From: Okeania sp. SIO2C9
GTDB lineage: Bacteria; Cyanobacteriota; Cyanobacteriia; Cyanobacteriales; Microcoleaceae
Assembly: GCF_010672455.1 (NCBI RefSeq)
Contig: NZ_JAAHGO010000012.1
Location: 312,651 to 355,094 of the forward strand
Length of the DNA: 42,444 bases
Direction of reading: 5' to 3'
Shown in pieces: positions 24,007 through 33,301 of the stretch (its first letter is position 1; each line of letters starts with the position of its first letter). The notes beneath the pieces were generated by a model. It had not been told where the DNA came from, made no database searches, and saw only the letters and a list, made by a program, of their open reading frames with translations. The translations under genes and the position numbers were made by a program.

Positions 24007-24492
24007 GAATTAATTGAGAGTAGTTATACCAAATTGATAAATTTTTGCTACAAATAGCTAGGATATTTCTTAGGAGTCAACCCACCCCTAACCCCTCCCA
24101 AAAGCACCGAGTCAGAATGAATAGCTTTAATGGCAGTTTTTAGATATGAATTTATCTTTTTAGTCCAAAAGGCATCTCCTATAAAGTAGGGGCGAATGGC
24201 CATATACCCTCACGGCATGGGCTTCGCAATTGCGCCCTTACTGCCCTGATTATTCGTAACATTCTTTTTTTACCTAGAATCACTCTTATGGCCAGCGCTA
24301 TAATTTTTAATGAGCGCGCCTGGATGAATGGTGCGTGTATAATTATGATTTCCTACGGAATGCTTCCCTATGGGATGCTGCGCAAACGCAAACGATGTCA
24401 TAATTATACACAAATATTAATAGTTTATCTAGTAGACATTTTGGGTAAATTTAGCTATAACAATAGATGTAGTCGAGGAATTAATAATATCT
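24007..24492. other. Intergenic region with small repeats
   Basis: No gene is supported; the 72-codon frame at 24288-24506 is considered incidental. It holds a half-copy of the CCCACCCCTAACCCCTCCC element (24079-24100), a GTAGGGGCGAATGGCC phrase near 24188, and a doubled small element CCTACGGAATGCTTCCCTAT with GGGATGCTGCGCAAACGC at 24354-24390. Confidence 0.6.
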
Positions 24493-25730
24493 TTGCTAGT
24501 AATTGAGGCTAAATTAAAAGGCAGTCAAAATCAGTACAAAGTTTTAGATGAAATGATTCTCACAGGTCAATTCATCAGAAACAGTTGTTTGCGCTATTGG
24601 ATGGATAATAAAGATGTCAAGCGCAACGACTTACAAAAGCTTTGTTCACAACTAGCAGGCGGATAGTAATTTTCCTTGGGCTAAAAAGTTAAATTCCCAA
24701 GCAAGACTTGCATCAGCCGATAGAGCATGGCAATCAATACAACGATTCTACAAAAATTGTAGACTGAAATTACCAGGTAAAAAAGGTTATCCTAAATTCA
24801 AAAAATTCACTCGTTCAATAGAGTATAAAACAACTGGTTATAAGCTATCCCCAGACAGAAAGAAAATTGAGTTTAAAGATGGTTTTAAAGCAGGTGTATT
24901 TGAGTTATGGACAAGCCGTGATTTAGTCTGGTATTCACAACAACAAATAAGTAGAGTTAGAGTTGTTAGACGTGCAGATAGTTATTATTGTCAATTTTTA
25001 GTAAATGTAGAGAGAAAAGAAACTCATAATTTTGAAGGCAATGTAGTAGGAATAGATTTAGGTTTAAACGCTTTCTATACTGATAGTAATGGTGATGTTG
25101 TAGAAAATCCTAAGTATTTGAGTTCCTCAGAAAAACGACTAAAAAAGCTACAAAAGAGAGTATCACGTCGCCACGAGAAAGGTAAAAAGCCACAGTCAAA
25201 TAACTACCATAAAGCCAGAAAGCAATTAGCCAGGCAGCATCTCAAAATCAGCTTTACTGCGTAAAGACCATGCAGTAAAGACTGCAAGGGCGTTAATCCA
25301 ATCTCACGACTTGGTAGTCTACGAGGATTTGAAGATTGCTAACCTAGTTAAAAATCATCACTTAGCTAAATCTATATCTGATGCAAGTTGGTATCAGTTC
25401 ACCGAATGGCTGGAATATTATGCTAAGTCCCATGGAATTGCTTGCATAGCAGTACCTCCACATTTCACATCTCAAAATTGTTCTTCTTGTGGTCAAACTG
25501 TTAAAAAATCGTTGTCTGTTAGGACTCACAAATGTCCTCATTGTGGTTATATAGCAGACCGTGACCATAACGCAGCAAAGAACATTTTAGCTAAAGGTTT
25601 AGAGATGTTAGGAGCAATAGTCAACAGTACCGAGGGGCACTCGGAATCTGGGGGAGACCCAAAAGCTACGGGAGAGTCCGACCTCTGGATTAGTAATAGC
25701 AATATTTCGCTCTTTAAGTTGTCTCTATGA
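24493..25730 (+). pseudogene. tnpB: TnpB pseudogene (IS200/IS605 family, IS1341-like)
   Basis: A nearly full-length RNA-guided nuclease gene of the TnpB family, disabled by frameshifts. Segments read in order: VIEAKLKGSQNQYKVLDEMI; a break near 24665; NSNFPWAKKLNSQARLASAD; GNVVGIDLGLNAFYTD with the first RuvC aspartate; a break near 25255; LVVYEDLKIANL with the RuvC glutamate; and the zinc finger CSSCG..CPHCG followed by DRDHNAAKN. The last frame (25311-25730) alone is open for 139 codons. The nearest possible start is TTG 24493. No tnpA is present. The 3' end normally overlaps the guide RNA, so the sequence after about 25650 may be the old right end. Confidence 0.92.
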
Positions 25731-25814
25731 GCGTAGAATCATCAATGATGAGAATCCCGCATTGCGTTACTCTGATTTGATGCCGGGAGTATGTCAAGCT
25801 GGGTATTAGAAGTC

Positions 25815-25946
25815 ATAGCAGTGTGCGCTGGTATATTTACAAATTGCAGGAGGTGCCCAATAGCTAAAAGTCTTATATTATCGGCAATTTATTCCCCCTA
25901 TTGCCAGATGAGCTGTTGCCTGTTGCCTGTGCACAGCGCTATAGTA
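25815..25946. repeat. Dispersed repeat, copy 2
   Basis: The segment matches 1097-1232 in order and orientation (GCGCTGGTATATTTACAAAT, GGCAATTTATTCCCCC, GCACAGCGCTATAG) with scattered substitutions and small gaps. It lies just downstream of a tnpB pseudogene. Confidence 0.75.
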
Positions 25947-26155
25947 GCTATGAGAGGTTGTTTGTAAACAAAAGATTAAGTAGGATATGTGACAGCATCC
26001 TTACAATTTTCTGTTTTCTGGAATAATGGTTGGTTTTTCTGTGAGGCACCCTATGAGTTAGTGGAGATTCAGATTTTTTGTAGAGGAAAAATCCCTACTC
26101 TATAAAAGTATTAAATTATTTGTAGAAAATCAGATTGTTATACATATTTATATTT

Positions 26156-26560
26156 AGGGTTTGCTGAATAAGTCTTTTGGTAAAAGTAGGAGTCAGGAGG
26201 ACTGAGTCAGGAGTTAAGGGAATTACAGAGGAGGTATTCAACAATTAATAATGAATAATGAATAATTACCTCTCCTTGAAAAGAAGAGGATTGACAAAGG
26301 GATGAAAATTTTTCTTCTCTTGGTCGATTGGATATGGCGCAGGTTTCCTCGCCATCCCTCGACCGCTTATTATCCCCTTAAAAGGGGAGGCTTTAAACCA
26401 CAATTTTTCGGCAAGAATAATTGTTCCTCTATCTTTCTGTACTTGTCTGCCCAAAATCCTAGCTTTTGGCCGCTCAAGCTGAAAAAGTTGCACTTTTTTT
26501 AGCTCCAAAAAAGCTAAAACCTTTATCTGTCAGTATTTTTAGATTTAATCAGCAATGGCT
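26156..26560. repeat. IS-derived element with AGGGTTTGCTGA left end, carrying a nested repeat
   Basis: The left end AGGGTTTGCTGAATAAGTCTT and the right portion (CTTTATCTGTNNNTATTTTTA, then TTTAATCAGCAA) match the element at 15517-15787; the last bases of the right end are degenerate. ATTT flanks both sides (26152-26155 and 26561-26564), a possible 4-bp target duplication. Family-A repeat copy 2 lies inside, which explains the larger size. Confidence 0.75.
26240..26410. repeat. Dispersed repeat family A, copy 2 (nested)
   Basis: It has the same block order as 2341-2530: AATAATTACCTCTCCTTGAA, GAAGAGGATTGA, CTCTTGGTCGATTGGATATGG, TCCTCGCCATCCCTCGACCGC, CCCCTTAAAAGGGGAGGC and AATTTTTCGGC. It lacks the small CCTACGGGAAGC insert present in copies 1 and 4. 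Confidence 0.85.
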
Positions 26561-26737
26561 ATTTAGCTTCTCTATTTTTCAATTATCCCCAGAATATTTT
26601 TTATACTAACTACAATAGAAAGTTATATCAAGTCTCATTAATTAGCCATAATCAAAATACTTTCTCTGATAAATTTGCCCATTTTCCCTGTTACCCATTC
26701 CCTAAAATTTTTATTGTGGGTATTTAAATAAACATGA

Positions 26738-26857
26738 TATAAGCGTTTCTCAGTCTAATGAAGTAAACCTATCTTTATTTGTCTTCTATTCCCTGTTCCC
26801 TATTCCCTAAAACCAACGAATTTTGTACCTCACGCTTCTTGGGAATGGCTATATATA
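26738..26857. repeat. MITE-like element, TATAGC family, copy 2 (inverted)
   Basis: This is the reverse-complement relative of 13117-13230. It starts TATAAGCGTTTCTCAG and ends GGGAATGGCTATATA, and shares AATTTTGTACCTCAC and the GGGAAT-type tracts in reverse order. Confidence 0.75.
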
Positions 26858-26971
26858 TTAGCTATATTTAACATATAAAAATTATGGGATGATAGAAGAT
26901 TTATATTAGTAAATCAACCAATAATGTTTAGCTTTAATCTCATCCCAAGACCAATTATAGTAACCTATAGT

Positions 26972-28039
26972 TTACAGTGGATAAACCCAACCGTAAGGAT
27001 CAGTCAATTTAGCAGTTTTAATATCTTCTAATTTTTGTAATACTTGAGGAGCATATTTTCGTTCAGAAACAGGAGGTAAAATCATATCTTTACCTTGATA
27101 ATTAATAGTAGAAATATGAGCAATTGTAGCAGCAGTTCCCATACCAAATGCTTCAGAAAGATTACCCTCTTCATAAGCTTTTGCCACTTCATCAATAGAA
27201 ATTAATCTTTCCTCAACTTTAACACCCATATCTCTAAATAAAGTTAAGACACTATCTCTAGTAATTCCGGCTAATATAGTGCCAGTCAATTTAGGAGTAA
27301 TAACAACATCATTAATGACAAAAGCCACATTCATTGTGCCACATTCTTCAATATATTTTTTTTCCTTCCCATCCAGCCATAAAACATTATCATAACCCTG
27401 TTGTTTAGCTTCTTTATCTGCTAATAAACTACCACCATAATTACCAGCACATTTAGCTGCTCCTGTTCCTCCTTCAGCAGCTCGTATATATTTATCTGTA
27501 ACAATTAACTTAACTGGTTCTGAATAATAAGCACCAACAGGGCAAGAAATAATAATAAATTTATAACTACTTGCTGGTTTAAGACCAACAGATTCATCTG
27601 TAGCAAAATAAATAGGCCGAATATATAATACACTACCTGATTGAGTAGGAATCCAGTCAGAATCTAGCCTAACTAATTCCTTTAAACCATCCAGAAAAAT
27701 ATCTTCAGGAATAGTTGGCATACATAATCGAAAAGCTGATTCATTTATCCGTTTATAATTAGCTTGTGGGCGGAATAGTAAAGGTTTTCCTGTGGGACTT
27801 CGATAAGCTTTTAAACCTTCAAAAACCGCTTGACCATAATGCAAAACTGACAGAGAAGGAGCCATTGAAATATTGCCATAAGGAACAATTTTCACCTCTT
27901 GCCAATTACCATCCCTGTAGTCAGCAACTAACATATGATCGCTAAATACTTTGCCAAAAGAACTATTATTAATATCTTGTTCTTTAATACGAGAGTAGCT
28001 AGTTTTTTCTATAGATATTTGAAGATTTAGCGTTTCCAT
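26972..28039 (-). CDS. ilvE: Branched-chain amino acid aminotransferase
   Basis: A 355-residue class IV PLP-dependent transaminase that catalyses the last step of leucine, isoleucine and valine synthesis and the first step of their breakdown. Landmarks are LHYGQAVFEGLKAYR at about 66-80, YIRPIYFATDE near 139, GGTGAAKCAGNYGGSL with the PLP lysine K196, EECGTMNVAFV near 232, and LTGTILAGITRDSVL near 253. The length and N-terminal extension suit the long bacterial/eukaryotic-type subgroup. The gene is monocistronic and faces repeat-rich DNA on both sides. Confidence 0.97.
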   Translation of the reverse strand: METLNLQISIEKTSYSRIKEQDINNSSFGKVFSDHMLVADYRDGNWQEVKIVPYGNISMAPSLSVLHYGQAVFEGLKAYRSPTGKPLLFRPQANYKRINESAFRLCMPTIPEDIFLDGLKELVRLDSDWIPTQSGSVLYIRPIYFATDESVGLKPASSYKFIIISCPVGAYYSEPVKLIVTDKYIRAAEGGTGAAKCAGNYGGSLLADKEAKQQGYDNVLWLDGKEKKYIEECGTMNVAFVINDVVITPKLTGTILAGITRDSVLTLFRDMGVKVEERLISIDEVAKAYEEGNLSEAFGMGTAATIAHISTINYQGKDMILPPVSERKYAPQVLQKLEDIKTAKLTDPYGWVYPL

Positions 28040-28403
28040 TATTACTTGGCTTGTCTAATAAATGTAATCTTTCTATAATAACATTTATCAGTTACGAGGT
28101 AAGCATTCAGCTATTGGCGGTTAGCTTTCAGCTTTTTACAGTGCTTTTCAAATTGATGAACCACATTTTCACACATCAAACCTTGTAGGGACGTTCCACG
28201 GAATGTCCTTAGTGTGGTTTACCCAAATAAAAACTCCTGTAAACAAAGAACTGAAGCACAAGAAAATAAACTTAAATTGTCCATTCAAGGTAATAAAAAG
28301 GTAATAAAGCTGTTTGCGCAGCATTCCGTAGGAATAGCTGACCGCTGAATGCTTACGTTACGAGTAGCCATTGATACTCCCCGACCTAAAGGTAAGGGAA
28401 TTC
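28040..28403. other. Intergenic region with nested small elements
   Basis: The spacer holds a CAGCTATTGGCGGTTAGCTTTC tract like that fused into the reductase tail at 3979-4011, the second copy of the 105-bp palindromic MITE (28137-28241), and a 21-bp small element near 28316 (TGCGCAGCATTCCGTAGGAA). No gene was seen. Confidence 0.7.
28137..28241. repeat. 105-bp palindromic MITE, copy 2 (inverted)
   Basis: It is the reverse complement of 6312-6416 with some substitutions and exactly the same length. It starts TACAGTGCTTTTCA and ends AAAACTCCTGTA. The central palindrome (28184-28211) is now imperfect: GTAGGGACGTTCCACGGAAT. Confidence 0.85.
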
Positions 28404-29691
28404 TTAAGCAATCCAAAAGTGGATTCTTAAAGGCATTATCAAAGTGCCTCTACTGACTCCTTTGAGAGAAAATTTCAAAGTTGTCGCTACTTTTTTGAGG
28501 ATATTAGCTGCGCCATTAATATCTGCATTAACTAATAAACCACATTGAGTTTGATATAAACCTCGCTTAATTCGTTTTCCAGACGCTTTCCAGCTTTGAG
28601 GTTTTTCACCGATAGTTGGCAAGAAATCATCATCTAAAAACGATACTTGTGAAGTATAAGATTCTTCGGTTTCTATCAATTCTATGCCGTACAATTCGCA
28701 TAACTGACTAATCCGTTATTTGAGTTTTGCTGTAGGAATTTGTACAAACTTTTGGTTGTTTTTGCCTCCAATGTTAATACTATCTTTTTGCCTCTTATTA
28801 AAACCAAAAACAATTCTACCAATGCTATATTTTAAGCAGTTGTCGATCCCTAATCTGGCTGCTTTATTGACAGCATCCCGCATTTTTCGATTGCGTTTCT
28901 CAGTTATGCCAGCTAGTTTTTTTGACCAAAATCCTTGGGGTTTACCTTCTTTAATTGTCGCAATTTGTTTGTTGTACCAACCCACCCCTATCCCCTCCCG
29001 GGAGGGGAACTAAAGGGGTGGGTGTTTACCATCAATAATGAAGCTTATTCCTACATTGGAGACACAACTTAACCAATTATCAACCCCGTGGTCAATGCCT
29101 AAGACTTTGGCTTTATATAACTGAGGTTGAGCAGCTTTTAACTCATAAACCCATTCGACATAAAAGCAATCATTACGTGGCAAAATCCTAATTTATCTGA
29201 TTTCTTTAAACTCAAGATTACTGGGAAAATCTAAGAAAAAACTGTCAATTTTAAATGCTGCTTTAACCTTTAGTCCCAGAGGTAATTTAACTTTATCCAA
29301 TTCCAACTTTAAAGCTTGTTTGGGGTAAGTTATAACTGCCATTCCTCCTTTTTTATGGTATTTAGGCAATTGAGGCCGTTCTGTTAATTCTCCTTTTGTG
29401 TACTTATGAGAAAGTTCTTTATAAGACTTAAATGCTTCTGCTACCCCTCTAAGAGTTTGTTGTGCTGCTTGAGAATACAAAAACTGATAATTCGTATTAG
29501 ATTTGAGCTTTTTTTCTAAGTCGTATTTTCCTATCTATAATATACCCAAACTTAAAATACCATTGTCTGGCTAAATAAATCCCGCAATTAATAAGCTTAT
29601 TTGCTGTAATACATAAGTATTCTAAAAACGGGACATTGTCTGGACTTTTAATTAACTCTTGTTGGCATCCATACATCTTGAGCACCTCCAT
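28404..29691 (-). pseudogene. tnpB: TnpB pseudogene, interrupted by a 42-bp palindrome
   Basis: A decayed IS605-type TnpB read on the minus strand in several pieces. The N-terminal part begins MEVLKMYGCQQELIKSPDN and runs into YSQAAQQTLRGVAEAFKSYKE. The middle carries VLGIDHGVDNWLSC, where the RuvC aspartate is kept. The central part is WYNKQIATIKEGKPQGFWSK, and the C-terminal part is GIELIETEESYTSQVSF with KRGLYQTQCGLLVNADINGA. Stops or shifts occur near 29495, 29192, 29010 and 28700. Between IIDGK and WYNKQ a 42-bp palindromic repeat (28981-29022) has been inserted and supplies an in-frame stop. The typical zinc-finger cysteines are largely absent in this subgroup. Confidence 0.9.
28981..29022. 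repeat. 42-bp palindromic element inside tnpB, copy 1
   Basis: The sequence runs CCCACCCCTATCCCCTCCC and then GGGAGGGGAACTAAAGGGGTGGG, an imperfect palindrome. A copy of the same length occupies 33079-33120 in another tnpB gene. Diverged or partial copies are seen near 15568, 24079 and 39872. Confidence 0.85.
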
Positions 29692-29950
29692 ATTACTATG
29701 CTCCCATTAAAGAATAAATGCAGGACAACTTTTTAAGGTGTTAAAATTCCCCCCTCGTTTTTCATCAACGCTTTAAAAAGACGTGTCTTTCAAACTCTCG
29801 TCCTTTTTTCGTAATTAAAGAATTTAAAGTATAAAAATTAGCCGTATTGTAGAGATAGGTTTAGGATAATATTATGATTGTCTGTAACTTCAGAAATAAT
29901 CAAAAAACCTTCCCCTATCTCTACACCTAAATTACTTGAGTTAAAAATTA

Positions 29951-30115
29951 TTAATCATGCTTGGCAATAACCCAAATAGCATGAACAATACCACCAATAT
30001 AAAAACCAAAAATAGTTAGGAGAAGATTAATCCAAAAAGCACCGCCGAGACCAACGGTCAAGAAAACACCTAAAGGTGGTAAGAATATAGCAGCTAGAAT
30101 TCGTAGTATAGTCAT
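29951..30115 (-). CDS. YqaE/Pmp3-family small membrane protein
   Basis: A 54-residue protein below the usual ORF cut-off. It reads MTILRILAAIFLPPLGVFL at the start, then a second hydrophobic segment (WINLLLTIFGFYIGGIVHAIW) and a short charged tail AKHD. The PPLGV motif and the two membrane helices are diagnostic of the YqaE/Pmp3 family. Its members sit in the cytoplasmic membrane and are often induced by salt or cold stress; the molecular role is unclear. The start follows AAAATG with no strong ribosome-binding site. It stands alone between a tnpB remnant and the aminopropyltransferase gene. Confidence 0.9.
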   Translation of the reverse strand: MTILRILAAIFLPPLGVFLTVGLGGAFWINLLLTIFGFYIGGIVHAIWVIAKHD

Positions 30116-30225
30116 TTTAGTTACTCTTGTAATTTTTAAACTATTGTTCTTTCAGTATGTGGCAGTCGCCACAAAGGCCAGGAATTATAGAATAGCCGAA
30201 ACAAAGGAATTTTATATAGTTAATC

Positions 30226-30266
30226 TTCTTCCTTCTTCCTTCTTCCTTCTTCCTTCTTCCTTCTTC
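30226..30266. repeat. TTCCTTC heptamer tandem repeat
   Basis: About six perfect copies of a 7-bp unit (CTTCTTC/TTCCTTC) lie just after the stop codon of the aminopropyltransferase gene. Similar heptamer tracts occur at 6240-6273, 6528-6562 and 35940-35986. Period-seven tracts are typical of short tandemly repeated sequences in filamentous cyanobacteria. Confidence 0.9.
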
Positions 30267-30273
30267 TATAGCT

Positions 30274-31218
30274 TCAACTGTTAGTAGAACCTTTTCCGAA
30301 AAATTTTGGAGGTTTTGCTAAAGTATATACCTCAGTCTCAGTGGCGATCGCTTCTCGTAAATGTTTAGGTATTTGCAACATTCCCAATAAGGTAGTCCCA
30401 TCCAACATCCGAAACCCACCAGTAGTTTTTTCTCTCAGAAGTTGATTAACTGTTTCTGGGTCAGGACGACTATTAATCATCTCTCTCGAACCAATGACAA
30501 AACCCCAAGGTCGGCCATAAGTAGGAATATAACTACTATAGGATTGGACATAAGGAAAAACTTCTTTCATTGTATTCACAATTCGAGCATGAAGTTTCAT
30601 TTCTCCTGGTGAAATAGGGCCAGCTTGCAAAACAAAAAACCCTCCAGGGGTAAGCACCTGTAGAATTTTTTCAAAGTATTCCTTTGTAAACAACTGAAAT
30701 GAAGGTCCCTCTTCAATAGGGTCAGAAAGGTCAGAGATAACTACATCCCAAATTTCAGCAGAAGTCTGCAAAAATTCTAAAGCATCACCAATGACCAACT
30801 TGAGGCGAGAGTCATCAAAAGCATTAGCGTGCATCTCAGGCAAATGTTGACGACAAGCTTCAACCACTTCTCCATCAATGTCAATCATGGCCACTTCTTC
30901 TAGTGTTTGCCAACGTAAAACCTCCCGAATAGTGGCTCCTTCACCACCACCAAGAACAAGAACTTTACTAGGAGATCCATGAAAAACCATGGCAGGATGT
31001 ACCAGAGGTTCATGGTACAAAAATTCGTCTCCTGTACAAGATTGCCATTTACCATCAAGAACCAGTGCTTTACCATAAATACCTGTTTCTACAATGTACA
31101 TATCCTGATAAGCAGTTTTCTTGTAGGCAAGTACCTTAGTAATACCATGAACATAAATATCCCAAGGTGTGATATACTCACTTACCCATAGATCTGCACC
31201 AACTTCACTACCTGCCAT
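30274..31218 (-). CDS. Aminopropyltransferase, spermidine/thermospermine synthase type
   Basis: A 314-residue enzyme that transfers an aminopropyl group from decarboxylated S-adenosylmethionine to a polyamine. The N-terminal substrate domain (VETGIYGKALVLDGKWQSC) leads into the Rossmann fold with VLVLGGGEGATIREVL near residues 87-102 and AMIDIDGEVVEACR. The catalytic region reads VVISDLSDPIEEGPSFQLFT, and QAGPISPGEMKLH follows. The DL-DPIE-GP pattern and the later PYVQSYSSYIPTYGRPWGF resemble plant ACAULIS5-type thermospermine synthases more than classic SpeE (which has DSTDP). The product could be spermidine or thermospermine; the latter is suggested but unproven. It is single, with no decarboxylase gene nearby. 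Confidence 0.9.
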   Translation of the reverse strand: MAGSEVGADLWVSEYITPWDIYVHGITKVLAYKKTAYQDMYIVETGIYGKALVLDGKWQSCTGDEFLYHEPLVHPAMVFHGSPSKVLVLGGGEGATIREVLRWQTLEEVAMIDIDGEVVEACRQHLPEMHANAFDDSRLKLVIGDALEFLQTSAEIWDVVISDLSDPIEEGPSFQLFTKEYFEKILQVLTPGGFFVLQAGPISPGEMKLHARIVNTMKEVFPYVQSYSSYIPTYGRPWGFVIGSREMINSRPDPETVNQLLREKTTGGFRMLDGTTLLGMLQIPKHLREAIATETEVYTLAKPPKFFGKGSTNS

Positions 31219-31755
31219 AAGGCGTACTCCTGAATGACATATTTATCTCAATACTCAATATTGGGACAGGATATATTTCTTAGCACAAAATGGTTTTAGA
31301 TTCCAACTATACTGAATACAAATTTGAGGTTTAACAGGTATTATTATTGAAATGAGCTAAAATTTTATCCCGATGAATAGAGTAATTTTACTCAATCGCT
31401 TCAAGAGCAAAAAAAATTTTTCCTAATTATTTTCTTAATTAAAACTATCCAAATTAATCAGTTAAGTCTTACTTTTGACTGTCTTGCCGATTTTCCTTTC
31501 TATTTGTTGATTTGATATGTTAATTAGGGAGAAAATCTCTACATCCCTTTACTCGTGAAATAGGGGATCGGCACTTTTAAATTTTGACTGGATAGGTTAT
31601 TACCCTGAATTCAAGTATAATCTATCAGAGAATGTTGAAAGAGTTCGAGCAGCTATAATTTTTAATTTAGCGGTGAGATGAATTTCAACCAGCAAATTAA
31701 TTGAGCAGTAGCTAATCAATATAGTATTAGTTATAATATAGATAGTTATTAACCT
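31219..31755. other. Intergenic region without recognised features
   Basis: AT-rich sequence upstream of both the aminopropyltransferase gene and a tnpB gene. No repeat family, tRNA or small gene was recognised. The part near 31700-31755 probably contains the left end of the IS200/IS605-type element. Confidence 0.5.
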
Positions 31756-32442
31756 TTGATTACTTTAACTTACCAATATAAACTTAAGCCAAACAAACAA
31801 CAAGAAACTGAAATAAACCAGATTCTTGATGTTTGTAGAACTGTGTATAATTATGCTCTGAGAGAGCGTAAAGATTGGTTAAGTTCAAGGAAAGTAGCAA
31901 TTAATAGTTGCTCAATTCTAGCTGAATATATTATCCAGGCTGATGCAGCTTATCCTAATTACAATTATCAAGCCAAAAACCTAACAATAGTTAAGAAGAA
32001 TAATCCCAGAATAAAGTCAGTTAATACTCAAGTTTTACAACAAACTTTAAAGACTTTAGACAGAAAATTTTCTGAAATGAAATATCTTGGTAAAGGCTTC
32101 CCTAGATTTAAGAAAAAGTTGAGAAGCTTTGTTTTTCCTGCTATGCTGAAAAACTGTCTAGGTAATAGTAGATTTAAACTCCCTCAGCTAGGTTGGATTA
32201 AAATCAAACAAAGTAGGCCATATCCGGAGGGTTTTCAAGCTAAACAAGCTAGGATAGTGAGAAAAGCTACTGGTTATTATTTGATGATTACCTTTTCTTC
32301 ATCAGAGTCAGTTCCAGAAAATCCAGTAGGTGAAAGGTCATTAGGCATTGATGCCGGAATCGAAAGTTTTGTCGCTACTTCAACAGGAAAGTTAATCAAA
32401 TCTCCTAAGTTTTTGTTAGGTCAACTGCGCGAGCTTAAATTG

Positions 32443-32640
32443 GCGAGGGACCCCGCGTCGCCTCCAGGCACAAGCGGTCAGACCCCGCGTCGCCTCCAGG
32501 CGCAAGCGGTCGGAACCCGCGTCGGCGTCAGACGCAAGCGGTCGGAACCCGCGACGACGCCAGTCGCAAGGGAACGCCGACCAAGAGAGGGAACGCCGAC
32601 CAAGAGAGGGAATGCTGACCAAGAGAGGGAACGCGCGAGC
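32443..32640. repeat. GC-rich in-frame tandem repeat insertion in tnpB
   Basis: It contains about four units near 33 bp (CCCGCGTCGCCTCCAGGCGC, then AAGCGGTCGGA) followed by about three units of 19-20 bp (GGGAACGCCGACCAAGAGA). The 198 bp equal 66 codons, so the tnpB frame is preserved. GC content is far above the surroundings. A 10-bp GCGCGAGCTT occurs at 32427 and 32633, at either end of the block. Confidence 0.85.
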
Positions 32641-33000
32641 TTGCTGCAAAGAAGACTTAAGAAAAAAAAGAAGGAGTCAAGTAATTGGTTAAAACTTCAG
32701 AACAAGATAGCTAGGCTACATGAAAAAATAGCTGATGCTAGACGAGATTGGCATTTCAAACTAGCCCATCAACTTTGCGATTTAACAGATAATATTTTTG
32801 TTGAAGATATTAACTTCAAATCTTGGTCTAGAGGTATAGTTAGAAAACAGTCTTTAGATTCTGGTATAGGTCAATTTATCAACGAAATACTTCTTTATAT
32901 ATTCTGGAAAAGAGGTAAGTATTACGCCAAAGTTGACAAAAATTATACTTCTCAAGAATGCCCTAAATATGGTCATATAGGGAAGAAAAAACTTTCTGTT

Positions 33001-33021
33001 TGCGTAGCATTCCGTAGGAAT
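33001..33021. repeat. 21-bp small dispersed element inside the tnpB zinc finger
   Basis: TGCGTAGCATTCCGTAGGAA plus one T inserts seven codons (CVAFRRN) between LSV and RKHNC. Near-identical sequences occur at 28316-28336, and in the other orientation at 8786, 8826, 24354 and 39545. Confidence 0.85.
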
Positions 33022-33078
33022 AGAAAGCATAATTGCAGCCATTGTAATTATCAAGAAAATCGCGATGTAGCTGCTGCA

Positions 33079-33120
33079 CCCACCCCCATCCCCTCCCGGG
33101 AGGGGAGCAAGAGGGGTGGG
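33079..33120. repeat. 42-bp palindromic element inside tnpB, copy 2
   Basis: It matches 28981-29022 with a few substitutions (CCCACCCCCATCCCCTCCC and GGGAGGGGAGCAAGAGGGGTGGG). It is inserted after the DVAAA motif, and its right boundary creates the TGA stop. Confidence 0.88.
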
Positions 33121-33301
33121 TGAGGATTGATAGCGGTAGGGCATACCGTTAAAGAAGAAGCTTGTGGAAACGGTCTGACAGGGGTACAACTCAACTTGTT
33201 TGATTTGTTATCTAGTTAAGAGTTCTTGAAGCAAGAATCACTCGTTATAATCTCCGATTTAACGGGCGAGTGTCAATGAATAAGTTACTCTTCATAGTGC
33301 T

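Larger units (their letters stand above)
25731..26971. other. Repeat-rich region between a tnpB remnant and ilvE
   Basis: No gene is supported. It contains copy 2 of the dispersed repeat shared with 1097-1232 (25815-25946), the IS-derived element 26156-26560 with family-A repeat nested inside (26240-26410), and the inverted copy of the 13117-13230 element (26738-26857). The remainder is AT-rich. Confidence 0.75.
31756..33219 (+). pseudogene. tnpB: TnpB gene disrupted by three different repeat insertions
   Basis: A TnpB-family RNA-guided nuclease gene. The frame starts at TTG 31756 (ITLTYQYKLKPNKQQE), passes GIDAGIESFVATS with the first RuvC aspartate and VEDINFKSW with the glutamate, and ends at TGA 33121-33123. 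Three insertions are visible. First, about 198 bp of GC-rich tandem repeats (32443-32640) sits in frame in LKL-LQRRLKKK. Second, a 21-bp element (33001-33021) is in frame inside the zinc finger between LSV and RKHNC. Third, a 42-bp palindrome (33079-33120) after NRDVAAA brings the stop. Beyond the stop, the same frame still reads AVGHTVKEEACGNGLTGVQL to TAA 33219, the normal C-terminus. The first zinc pair is also damaged (CPKYG). It is almost certainly inactive. Confidence 0.92.
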
